Made by a program: the position numbers and the translations under genes | The notes under the pieces: model-generated | What the model saw: only the letters and a program-made list of their open reading frames with translations | Databases searched by the model: none | What the model was told of the DNA's origin: nothing | Source of the DNA: Taenia hydatigena | Lineage: Eukaryota; Platyhelminthes; Cestoda; Cyclophyllidea; Taeniidae | Assembly: GCA_036345935.2 (NCBI GenBank) | Contig: JADWOT020000004.1 | Location: 5,676,168-5,740,167, forward strand | Direction of reading: 5' to 3' | Length of the DNA: 64,000 bases | Shown: one piece after another, positions 53,201 to 60,658 of the stretch | Position numbering within the stretch: the stretch's first letter is position 1 | How the letters are laid out: every line of letters begins with the position of its first letter

Positions 53201-53368
53201 GGTAAATATTCAATGAACACATACCTGATAGACGTTGAAGCGTTCCCCAACTGGAACCAGCACATTATACTCCTTAGAATGCGGTTTGTATTTCACAACA
53301 AATGGGACATCAGAAGAGATAAGACCAAGTCCCTTAAAGGGACGAAATATTAGAGAAGACGAAGTCAT
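34885..53368 (-). CDS. UTP21: U3 snoRNA-associated protein Utp21 / WDR36, 14 coding exons
   Basis: Utp21 is a WD40 scaffold of the UTP-B module of the small-subunit processome; with U3 snoRNP it binds the 5' end of pre-rRNA and is needed for 18S rRNA maturation in the nucleolus (family knowledge). I read 14 exons on the minus strand; coding parts are 53225-53368, 52907-53156, 52552-52872, 50682-50941, 50459-50607, 49371-49680, 49174-49291, 48596-48758, 48423-48534, 48267-48349, 47428-47727, 44527-44927, 42237-42429 and 34885-35233. Every intron is GT-AG, all phases agree, and the sum is 3153 nt (1050 residues plus stop); animal and yeast orthologues have about 940-950. Residues 1-690 align in order with both WD40 propellers of human WDR36 as I recall it. 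An acidic linker follows (about 705-736), then the Utp21 C-terminal domain (about 750-1050) with the hallmark LSGLPPS and PFFLPA motifs. The start at 53368 is the first in-frame ATG after an in-frame TAA and begins the conserved N-terminus. Confidence 0.95.
37354..37415. repeat. Second inverted pair of the CACATATGTG family
   Basis: CATCACGCATTTGTGAC at 37354-37370 faces TGTCACATATGTGTGACA at 37398-37415, inside UTP21 intron 13. The second member is almost a perfect palindrome. Confidence 0.45.
38739..38756. repeat. Single CACATATGTG-type palindrome
   Basis: CGTCACATATTTGTGACG, a near-perfect palindrome in UTP21 intron 13. Another solitary member is at 17638-17655 (TGTCACATATGTGTAACA), and a partial one at 33844-33855. 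Confidence 0.45.
42237..42429 (-). CDS. UTP21: UTP21 exon 13 (residues 871-934), C-terminal domain
   Basis: Reads RLRRLTPSALDAEVRLLAPS and then NPYARLSAFLRLLLN. It corresponds to the L--L-PS-ID-ELRSLSP...FL-ML helices of Utp21. The acceptor is a non-canonical-looking but usable ctccaag after a pyrimidine tract. The donor is AACAG/gtgggg, a weak site before the 7-kb intron. Confidence 0.9.
42430..44526 (-). other. 2.1-kb UTP21 intron 12
   Basis: From ACTT/gtgagt to ctccaag. Non-coding as far as I can see. The plus-strand open frame at 43377-43667 looks protein-like, but it has no homology I recognise and follows the A-rich strand bias. Confidence 0.7.
44527..44927 (-). CDS. UTP21: UTP21 exon 12 (residues 737-870), start of Utp21 C-terminal domain
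   Basis: Reads LSPDQLQDKMATLSGLPPSF at residues 742-761, then LQLDAIKKRN and PQLPFFLPA at about 788-796. These are the diagnostic motifs at the start of the Utp21 C-terminal domain (LS-LP-S-W-NLL-LD-IK-RN and APFF-P). A basic stretch ARKRKMRRRE follows and may serve as a nuclear signal. Flanked by introns of 2500 and 2097 nt. Confidence 0.94.
44928..47427 (-). other. 2.5-kb UTP21 intron 11
   Basis: From ACCTG/gtgcgt to tccctgtag. No feature supported apart from a short GA-rich microsatellite at 46059-46080. Confidence 0.7.
46059..46080 (+). repeat. GA-rich microsatellite
   Basis: Short run of GA units with one interruption (gagagagagatagagagagg), inside UTP21 intron 11. Confidence 0.8.
47428..47727 (-). 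CDS. UTP21: UTP21 exon 11 (residues 637-736), last blade and acidic linker
   Basis: Begins LVDCFRVRRPATSVAFSPAD, then LLATTHTASLGVYLWDN and LHLKPLPEDYIPP. These match the family's L-DCF, SP-GD-LATSH-D-LG-YLW and LRPLP-DYVP motifs. It then turns strongly acidic (EEGDAEEEMDVDEE, to residue 736). Acceptor tatcacag, donor ACCTG/gtgcgt. Confidence 0.94.
48267..48349 (-). CDS. UTP21: UTP21 exon 10 (residues 610-636), WD40 blade
   Basis: Reads TLSSDGTMLVTTHRGDPLIK then TWDVVDCK, matching FSPDGRWL-------IRTWDLPSGC of the family. Flanked by a 73-nt intron and a TGCAA/gtgcgc donor. It is too short to be found by length alone; homology and phase define it. Confidence 0.92.
48423..48534 (-). CDS. UTP21: UTP21 exon 9 (residues 572-609), second propeller
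   Basis: Reads DTLALALTAGEVVLVNAVSR followed by QIFRRFPNLVTHPCTDL. It corresponds to the G-LALA-D-F-I-V-D--TRKIVR segment of WDR36. The intron before it is only 61 nt (gtatgg...tttag). The donor is TTTG/gtgagt. Confidence 0.92.
48596..48758 (-). CDS. UTP21: UTP21 exon 8 (residues 518-571), second propeller
   Basis: The split codon completes A, giving AHESAVIGVHVTSVNRVLIT. It continues GSAEVKFWHFSTCK, a blade with the GS-G-LKFW pattern of the family. Follows a 415-nt intron with a clear pyrimidine tract and tttcag. Confidence 0.93.
49174..49291 (-). CDS. UTP21: UTP21 exon 7 (residues 479-517), second propeller
   Basis: Reads TRCGHFVVIGYSSGDVAKFN and then MQSGLEYGGFG. The S/R-CG-F-VIG-SSG-V---NMQSG pattern is the strongest local match to WDR36. 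Flanked by a 79-nt intron on the 5' side and a strong AAAG/gtaagt donor. Confidence 0.95.
49371..49680 (-). CDS. UTP21: UTP21 exon 6 (residues 375-478), propeller junction
   Basis: Reads FSTYNERYDRSLGRAYSPSM, matching the FST..E.F..SLG segment of Utp21. It then reads NDWDSIAVAHTDRREVSTWN, matching the DWD...C H....STWN segment. This is the link between the two propellers. Preceded by a 778-nt intron; ends in phase 0 at gtaagt. Confidence 0.94.
50459..50607 (-). CDS. UTP21: UTP21 exon 5 (residues 326-374), WD40 blade
   Basis: Begins VSFFDRPDSVPVTKHIRSGH, the family's W-I-F-D blade end plus the GHSAPL-like turn, and ends NLLISGGPDSQL. Intron 4 is 74 nt. The donor is TTGCG/gtaaat, leaving two bases of a split Arg codon. 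Confidence 0.92.
50682..50941 (-). CDS. UTP21: UTP21 exon 4 (residues 239-325), WD40 blades
   Basis: Follows a 1610-nt intron (50942-52551) and the acceptor aactacag. Reads YLLAGSESGQLSMWELESGG and AAGALVSNGADNCVK. The last motif corresponds to the very conserved VTNGADNALR stretch of the family. It ends in phase 0 before gtaagc. Confidence 0.93.
50942..52551 (-). other. 1.6-kb UTP21 intron 3
   Basis: From ATCAG/gtaaga to aactacag. AT-rich, no open frame of interest. UTP21 introns 5 (49681-50458), 7 (48759-49173) and 10 (47728-48266) are likewise empty. Confidence 0.7.
52552..52872 (-). CDS. UTP21: UTP21 exon 3 (residues 132-238), WD40 blades
   Basis: Contains KLLLGSSQGPLQLWKT, FDVCAIGLGNGQIILHNLRY and DGGAVTTIDFRS, which line up one after another with the third to fifth blades of WDR36. 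The 5' side is a 34-nt intron ending in a pyrimidine run and tctag. The donor is ATCAG/gtaaga. Confidence 0.94.
52873..52906 (-). other. 34-nt micro-intron (UTP21 intron 2)
   Basis: Between ...NLKTR and the next conserved segment the reading frame needs exactly 34 nt removed, from gtactaatg to gtctag. The frame and the conserved protein on both sides define it. An internal cttgcag would give a 17-nt intron and break the frame. Confidence 0.85.
52907..53156 (-). CDS. UTP21: UTP21 exon 2 (residues 49-131), first WD40 blades
   Basis: Begins LPNLRLVGIGDCLPADITSF after a tttcag acceptor. It carries the motif GHTTPIRKILAFGDRYLASY and ends FILWNLKTR, a WD40 blade with the usual GH and W-N/D ends. 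It ends with one base of a split codon (AGAG/gtacta). Confidence 0.94.
53225..53368 (-). CDS. UTP21: UTP21 exon 1 (residues 1-48)
   Basis: Starts MTSSSLIFRPFKGLGLISSD and ends ERFNVYQ. This matches the conserved Utp21 N-terminus (FRALG...SNDIP...VVRF in human, as recalled). The start codon is at 53366-53368; an in-frame TAA lies six codons upstream. The donor is CAG/gtatgt and intron 1 is 68 nt (53157-53224). Confidence 0.93.
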
Positions 53369-53423
53369 GCCACAGCAACGCCCTTAAGCATTGAAAAACT
53401 GCGCTAATAAGATCTGACAACTG

Positions 53424-53449
53424 ATTGGTTGAGAGCTTCACATGCAAAT
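53424..53449 (-). promoter_or_regulatory. CCAAT box and octamer upstream of UTP21
   Basis: On the minus strand there is an ATTTGCAT octamer (53442-53449) followed by a CCAAT box (53424-53428). They lie 74 and 56 nt upstream of the start codon. Both are classical promoter elements; the pairing and spacing fit a TATA-less housekeeping promoter. That they act on UTP21 is inference from position alone. Confidence 0.4.
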
Positions 53450-56400
53450 GTAAACAAAGAAATTAGTAGAAATCACTTTATGCCAAACCTTTATAAATTG
53501 CGTATTTATTTTTAGGCTTTTTACTAAAATGCATAGAAGCCGTCAAATTGCTATCGACTTCATGCTATTGCCCTATAATGCGAATTGTAAACTTCTATAA
53601 GTGTAGCACCCCGAGACCATCCTAAGAACAAATAAAGGCATAATATGTAGTTAAAAAACGTTTTTAGCGAACAGAAGGCATTGGGGTAATGGTATGTCTC
53701 AGAGGCCAGCCCACCCGAAGAAGATGAAAATGGCCGACCTAATGCACGCAAGCGGCATCGGAAGTAAAATAGACAGCCAACGTACTGCCAATCCTCAGTT
53801 TCTCGATGCGTATGGATCAACATGAGCTCGTTGGTGCACCCAAATGATGCAAGGACTGAATAAGGGGCAACTTAAGCAGCGTGCACAATTAAATGCTTTG
53901 AATTTTTGCATACTCTACTTATAAACATTGTCAGCAGCTTTTCGTTTTAGTCACACTCCCGCCTTGGTCAAATTCCTGTTTGAACTGCACAATGAAAAAA
54001 TCACAATGGAGGAGTAGATTTAGGTGATTTCCTGCTTGACTGCTGTCTTCGGCTACGGTTTGCAGAGTCCCAAGGCTTCTTGAAGGCTTCTTGAAGGCAA
54101 ACCGTTAGAGCAGAATATATATATTTAAGAAACAGAGGAAAATGGGCTGCTGGCACGGTCCACTGATCAGCTTACGCGGCTAGGGCAATTTGGCTACCTC
54201 TGTGACCCTGACCAAAGCCGGCAGTCCAAACAAAGTATTACAAGGCTACTCGGGTGGCTCTATTGCCTTGACCGGATGCACTAAACTCCCAGCCATGCCA
54301 AAAACCTCGATCTGTCTTAATTATCATGATATCATTTGCCTTACAGTAGCTCTCAAAACCCTGCAGTAATAATACTTGTTAATTTTAGCAAAGAATGAAT
54401 GATAGTGTCTACCTAGCAGGAAGGATTGTCCCGGTGCGAAATCCATCTGGAATATAAAGCCAAGTGCTGCAATTTTTCTCCCGAGAGCATATTAAATAAG
54501 CACAGCACTTCCCGGTGCAACAGGTCTGCAGGCAACTTTGGGTTCTTTAATATCATGCCTTCAAGATTTTGCTTTTATAGCGTCGTGGGAGAAAGCACAT
54601 TGATCCTTCCTGCATAAAATTTGTGTTAGTTATAACTAATTTTTAGCTGTCGTGTGTAATTTTGAAGTGGATTTCCCAAGAAAGTAAGCCTGCTTTAAAT
54701 TTCAAACAGGGATTTTGCATCATTTCTGATAAGTGTCCTCCCAATGTAGCGGAGCAAATAAGCCAGGAATATTCATTTCTCAAATAGGCTTCGGCAACCG
54801 ATTTTACTAGCGCAGCGTCCTTATGGGCAGTAAAAGCACAAATAGATGTGTTAGTGCAAGATACTATTTCCCAAAGCGTATTAAAATGCTAAAGCTAAAG
54901 GCTCACCCAGAAGTACATATCGTCGAGACTAGGTGGCGCTTGAAAAAAAACCTTATCAATGGGGGCTCATCGCAAGCATTTTTGACACATAATGTGGAGG
55001 GTTCCTCCTCTCCCTCCTGGTTACCCTTGATAGTAGAAGTCTGTGTGCGTTTAGACATCTGTAATGTATATAGGGTGATAAATACAGCTAGGCGAGATAT
55101 GGGGTTCAGGCCGAAAATGTGTCACGCTCCAGCGAGTCTCCACGCTGCTCCGTCGCGTTGTTCAAATTGACTTCCCGCCTCTGGCCTACAAAGCGCATTT
55201 AAAGAATTAAGTATTACACATAATCTTCGGAAATTGACAAGCATTCAAGATTTTGTCGTTTTTTTTATCAACTTCGTTTATGCATAAGGAAATTTGGAAT
55301 GGAGATACGACATTGATGTTGTTGTTGCCTACTAGTCGATCTTTGAGAGGCCTAGTACGCTTACATAAGTTTTCTTAGAAGCAATTAACTTATGATTTCT
55401 TGGGTTAAATGTGCTGATTTAACAATGCTGTCTTCAGAGCTGGAAGGGCAGTGTCAGCGCCACATTGACTTAACATGGAAAGCATTAATCTACGCTAATC
55501 GCTTTTAATATACCATAACCTTGCCTTTTTTAGACTTCTCTTTTTCCGCATTCATTTGCGCTCTTTCCATGCACCAAGGTCACTCTCTCTCCATATTTCG
55601 CCGCTTAGCCATGAAATAATATGCTGCATTATATATATTTACACATATTCACCAATTTTTTTGCAATGTATCTTTATAAACATGCGCTAAATAGTGTCAT
55701 AATTATATTGTCCAAATTCGTTGTTGCACAAAGCAAATGAAGGCTTCACATGGCGTTTGTTTAAGTGATCACTTAGCTTCTTACACATTTAAGTGATTGT
55801 ACCTTCTCAAGGTTGATTATGAGCTGTATAAGCGAGCAGGAAGAAGTGCGGCTCAAGTGCTTGCTTAAGGTGTGGAGCCTATGTAGCTAAGCATAATGTA
55901 AAACAATGGATGCATTCCCTTGGGTCAGAGCATAGAAACACGGCCATTTCTTTTGGACATATAAACTTAACCGAACCTAAAATCTCTTTTCGCCTCGATA
56001 GAACGGGTAAGGCACTTAAATTACTTGAAAAAAAAAATCTTAAGTAAATACAGCTCAAAACTTTAGTCAAGGTTTCATTTAAGACAACGAGCAATCTGTT
56101 TATCATCGCTTGGACTAGCGCATTCCTTGAGCCATCGCTAGCGAAGATGATCTTCAAAAATTTCTTTTCCTCCTAACCTATTTCCTAATTTTTGTAAAAA
56201 AGCGGATTGAAATGCTTATTTTGTTTAAAGAAAACGCATGAAGCAACAAGTTTATGCACTCTCTTGCGTCAAATTGAAGGGTAAGATCCTTGGCGTATGC
56301 TGCCGATGGTATAAGTCATTCTTTTCTCATCTGTTTCCTTAAATGTCATTTAGGGAATTTTAATTCTGTTGCAAGAAAAGTGTAGCAGGCGCAAATTTTT

Positions 56401-57795
56401 AAACTTTATAACTGGAGTGACTTTATCTGTTCAGATATTTATACAAATCCAGAATAATTTTAATGTAGGAAATTTATGAAGGGTGTAATGCCTTCGATTT
56501 TTTTAACAAAGGACCGACATTTAATTACATCATATTTGTAATGGGGATGTTGGATCGATTAACCCTACATGGTACGCCCTGCCAGTAGTTTAATTTTCGA
56601 TTGTACTAAACTAATGCCAAGGTTATTTTTTCAAGACCACGTTATGCTCACTTGTCACCTATCATTTGCGTCAGAAATAAATTACTTTTGAGGTCTAATA
56701 TGAGCATGTGATGGAGCCCGTTGCATCAACAAAGTGCATAATCCATGGGTTTTTCTCCAATTGTCTGGCAATTTAAAAGAATACTTATTTGGTTCTGGGT
56801 ACCTTCTTTAAGTTGGATACAGAAAGGGGACAAAAGCAGCCCGTCCTATTCCTCGCATTCATTTAGTTCTGATTCAAACCGTCGTCTCCAGCGATCCCGG
56901 GACGAGTGGTTTCTACTTTGGCAATGGTCCACCGATCGCAGCATCTCCTTCAATTTCCCTCAAACGAGGTGAGACTAGAGCCCAATAAAGGTGGTGGAAC
57001 GTGTCATTTCCCTTGCACCCCTACCGTGGTATCCCTTGCGGGTACGACTAGCCCAGCCCGACTTAATGGTATCTTGCCGCCAAAGGATGCATTCAACATT
57101 TCCTCACCTCACGACCATGGCATTAACGAATCCCCATTTGCAAGAAAAGTTGCCCATAAACCGGCGATTCATTTGATGGTGCCATTTTGAGTGGCTCCAT
57201 AGAACCCATATTACACACGCGCTACCATTCACCACTTGTGAACACGTAGAAAGCATCATTTAACCCTTACGTTCTTCCACTCACAGACCACCATAACAAT
57301 ATCACGTGCTGCGACGTCGGAGTGAAGTACTCGAGGCAGACTATCATCATGGCACAGATTTTATCACATAAATTGTACTGCCTTGTCATCGTCCAAGACA
57401 TAAAACGCGTCAATTTAATGATGAAAGAAATGCCATTCCTGTAGACAACTCCGTGCGCTGCTGATGTTACAGTAAACCAGACTGTACGTCAATTATTGAA
57501 TGGCCAGACACCTCACATTCGGAGGTGATGGCAGCCATTTTTCTCTCACACATTTGTTGCCAAAATCTTTCAATCACAAACAGATAAACTTAACTGTAAG
57601 GAAGTGATCAACACATTCCCTCTCCGTGGAGCAGATCATCCCGTTTTATTCAGGATTTAAACAAATGCCGAAGTAATTGCATCAAACATGGGCGTCACTT
57701 TCACTCAGTCCTTTCTCGCTTTCTCACTCCATGTGGTTAGTTTGCCTCTCCAACCAACTGGTTGCAGGAGGAATTGACATCATTCTCCCCCATTA
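53450..57795. other. UTP21 5' flank, no supported gene
   Basis: Contains R1 copy C. The rest is AT-rich with short open frames. A plus-strand segment near 56895-56967 ends at a strong donor (AAACGAG/gtgaga), but all three frames are open, so no reading can be preferred. Confidence 0.55.
54044..54247 (+). repeat. Interspersed repeat family R1, copy C
   Basis: Same order of elements as copy B (TTCGGCTAC, TCCCAAGGCTT, GAAGGCAAA, AGAATATATATATTTAA, AACAGAGGAAAATGGGCTGC, then the conserved block at 54174-54243). It also has a local duplication of a GGCTTCTTGAA unit. It lies about 0.7 kb upstream of the UTP21 start. The spread of copies suggests a short interspersed or non-autonomous element; no coding capacity is visible. 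Confidence 0.8.
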
Positions 57796-58188
57796 CAGCT
57801 AAACCTCACCTACTGCATTCAGTGGCCTGATCTTCAGTGCTTGAACCCGAGGACACGTATCTGTATCACCACAGAAAGTATCTGAAGTGCCAACGAGGCG
57901 AGAGAACCCAGTGTCCCCTGACATAGGTTGTGCCTGCAAATCCGACACACATCCAGTTTGCAGAAGGGAACCGATGCAGAAAAGTGTCATCATCAGCACT
58001 TGATCGTCAAGCTTTTTCACCATTTGACCTTCGTCGGGTCCTATGCAATTCCATGAAGTGAAATCATGAGCTGTTGCGTCACTTGGTTGTAGATAGCATC
58101 TTCGAATCACTGTTAAATGCCTGTCACCGTCACCCAGTGTTCGTGGTGCCATTCCTCCTCCGATGAGGTAGTAGTCAAGATGTCCTTT
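57796..58188 (-). CDS. Candidate coding segment, unidentified
   Basis: Minus strand, open for about 130 codons, including HLDYYLIGGGMAPRTLGDG and AHDFTSWNCIGPDEGQ. It has a usable donor near its end (GCAGTAG/gtgagg, exon end about 57813). The acceptor side is poor. A frame of this length is expected a few times by chance in 64 kb at this base composition. Function unknown. Confidence 0.15.
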
Positions 58189-58963
58189 CTTCCGTCTACC
58201 CCATGTTCAAATCTTCTATGCAATGACAATGCGCCCTATTCGGTGTTAAACGAAACGTGGCAAAAGTTCTGAAAGTGAACCACAGTAAAAAACGCAGCAG
58301 TAGGTGCTATGGAGGACCTGATCCACTAGGAATTAGACGAGACGCCTACATATACTCATTACAAGCCCTCTAGTTCTCAGTCATGGAATACTCAAATGCC
58401 CACCTTGTTGTTGGGGGATTGACACCAGCACAAGCAATCGACGAGATAGATACCGCGGGTACTAAGGTCTTGGGCCGGTTGAACTATTTCTCTTCCAAAA
58501 TGAGTAAAATTGAACGATGCTTTCGATGTATCCGCGGTCTTGGTCATCTACTTGGCGGTATGGTGTCCCGTCTACACTTTCATACCCCTAAGTCCTACCG
58601 TCTCCTAAGGAGGGCACTTTTTTTCAAAGTCAACACACAAAGAGATCTGTAAACTTAAAACTCAAGGGTTAAAAACCCCCCGTAAAATGTTTTTCCATCA
58701 CAAATGCTGCAGCGGGATATATTACTATGGGCCATTTCTTACTTTACGTACAGATTTTTGGTTGAAAACTCGTACAAATTTTTGGCATCGAGTGAACAAA
58801 TTATCAAGTGGGTTGTTTTATGGTTTTAGAGATGCAGTAGTCTAAGTAAAATTGTCGCTCTGTCAGATGATTAAGGCCTTGTAATGCAGACCTGTGTGTA
58901 TTTAGTCACCTTGAGGCTTCAGTCTTTGCAGGTCGACCTCCGCGTCATGCTAGTAGCCTCCCG

Positions 58964-58990
58964 GCTCCGCTGAGCGTTAGTAAGTAGTAT
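58964..58990 (+). repeat. Dispersed repeat family R2, copy 2
   Basis: Identical over 27 bp to 7128-7154, 52 kb away, and followed in the same way by CTGATG. Shorter pieces (AAGTAGTATG) recur at about 18153, 18511, 25380 and 38241, always on the plus strand. Confidence 0.65.
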
Positions 58991-59453
58991 ACTCCCCTAC
59001 TGATGCTTTGGCTTGCTACGGGCAACGCAAGCCATCACACAGGTGGAAAAAATGTCAGGACATGTCTACTGAATCAAGAATCTCTTCGATGGCGTGGGAG
59101 TCCCTTCATCTCCATTTTGCATACAATGTGTTCGCCTTTAAAGTTCAAGGTGATAGCAAAAGGCAAAGCATCCCCCATAAATGCTTTACTGTGTGGCAAG
59201 AATAGTAGAGGAAGGATGCGCATTTGACCAGGGAATTGAGCTAAAGATGGATATTAAGGGGTACATCCTTTTCCATAGTTGCTGATGGGAAAGCGAATGC
59301 ATGTGAGAGTTTCCGCTGGTGGGAAGGGAAATTTTACCATTACCATTACCCATAGTACGCACACAGCATTCTCACTACCATCCTTATCGTCATTGGCTAG
59401 CCATCTGCATCAAAAATTTCCAAATCTGGCAGGCCTTGCGTAGGCGCTTAAGG

Positions 59454-59663
59454 TCAAATCGACACCTCATTTAAAGGTGATTTGCTCCTTTCAACTTTGG
59501 ATTCAAAAAGAAGATTGCATTTACACGTAGGTGAACCGTGCTTGTTCACGCTTATATCCACCAGGCATGACGTGGCGCATGTGCCAGCTTTTGCGCCTTC
59601 ACTAGTGCCTGAACTTGAGGCGCCATCTTGATGACCGTGGAGATGTGGGCACACAGGAGACAA
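59454..59663 (-). CDS. Candidate EGF-like exon, unidentified
   Basis: After a long pyrimidine tract and the acceptor catcaag (exon start about 59627) the frame reads GTCATSCLVDISVNKHGSPT then CKCN. The spacing C-x3-C-L-V-x12-C-x-C is that of EGF modules in LDL-receptor-related proteins. The first Cys and the usual P-x-G after the last Cys are not seen, and the donor is weak. Treat as a hint only. Confidence 0.2.
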   Translation of the reverse strand: MSPVCPHLHGHQDGASSSGTSEGAKAGTCATSCLVDISVNKHGSPTCKCNLLFESKVERSKSPLNEVSI

Positions 59664-59794
59664 AGAGCAAGCAGTTAGATGAAAGCAATGAGCCCAATAG
59701 AATCATCACCCATAGGTTAAAGAGAGTATTTTTTCCCGCCTTATAGCAAGATTTATCTATGATGCCGCAAATCCGGTCTCTTCGTGGTGTGCAG

Positions 59795-59815
59795 CCCCCC
59801 CCCCCCCCCCCCCCC
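59795..59815 (+). repeat. Homopolymer run of 21 C
   Basis: An uninterrupted C run, which on the minus strand is a G run. Its length may be inaccurate because such runs are hard to sequence. Confidence 0.95.
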
Positions 59816-60028
59816 AACTGATGCTGCATCGTGTAGAGGACGTGGAGGGTGATGGATGAAGCAAATACTAACAACCAAGAAAATTCCCATCTTCGGTGTG
59901 GATGGTGATTGTGTGATCAGGGATGATCGTACAAATTGCATGGTATAAAACGAAGTGAAGGAATGGTTTTCGAAGGATTCATCTTTTTCACCTTTATACA
60001 ATGGCTCTTCACTTCGCTGCTTAAGGCT

Positions 60029-60541
60029 TCATGGTGGAGCCACGTGATGCTCAATTGCAAATAGTGGGAATTCCTTATTGTTTCGCGTCAATAGACCCGA
60101 CTGTGTTGCAGCTTTAGAGTCGTAATCCATGTCATAGGGCACTGCATCGCCTCGCCTCATCAAAACTTCAAATGCGTCTTCGTGCTGACTGCCAATTTCC
60201 ACCGCGTTCAAGCACTGGAGAGCAGGCCAGTGGATGTGGTTTGTGATGTTTGGTTGTAGTGAGGAGGAGTGGTGCCATTTGGAAAGGCAACCCGACCAAC
60301 CAACCCCAGTAAGCATTCCCGAGCTGTCGTCTACTTGAGAAATGGAAAAGTAGTGAGTGAAAGTGACGCCTGTGATCTGCATAATTACTTTTGGGTAGAC
60401 AGCCATCCAGACAGGTGAGTCAAGTAATGTGACTTGAAAATCGCCGCGCCGATGTGTGGAGTGAGTGAGGGGCGAGGCAGGCCCCCTTGTCAAGTGGTGT
60501 GACCGCCGCCTTGGCCATCCACTAACCGTCATCTGCACCAA
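60029..60541 (-). CDS. Longest unexplained open frame, unidentified
   Basis: Minus strand, 170 codons open to a TGA at 60029-60031. The 3' third follows a good internal acceptor (ggcctgctctccag, exon start about 60209). It reads NAVEIGSQHEDAFEVLMRRG then DAVPYDMDYDSKAATQSG, faintly like an ankyrin or YWTD repeat. A separate 73-nt minus-strand segment at 60586-60658 with a strong donor (ACTAG/gtaagt) reads GTIYHEKVSKFQGREFHLVR, but its phase does not join directly to this one. Not identified. Confidence 0.25.
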   Translation of the reverse strand: MVQMTVSGWPRRRSHHLTRGPASPLTHSTHRRGDFQVTLLDSPVWMAVYPKVIMQITGVTFTHYFSISQVDDSSGMLTGVGWSGCLSKWHHSSSLQPNITNHIHWPALQCLNAVEIGSQHEDAFEVLMRRGDAVPYDMDYDSKAATQSGLLTRNNKEFPLFAIEHHVAPP

Positions 60542-60658
60542 TGGGATTTATTCCTGGGAAAGTTTTTTTGAGAACATTAACTTACCTAGTTATGACCCGG
60601 ACTAAATGGAATTCTCTTCCCTGGAACTTTGACACTTTCTCATGGTAAATTGTACCAT

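Noticed and set aside
55879..56157. Minus-strand frame beginning MKIIFASDGSRNALVQ
   Set aside because: Superficially receptor-like, but no acceptor lies upstream and the rest has no pattern.
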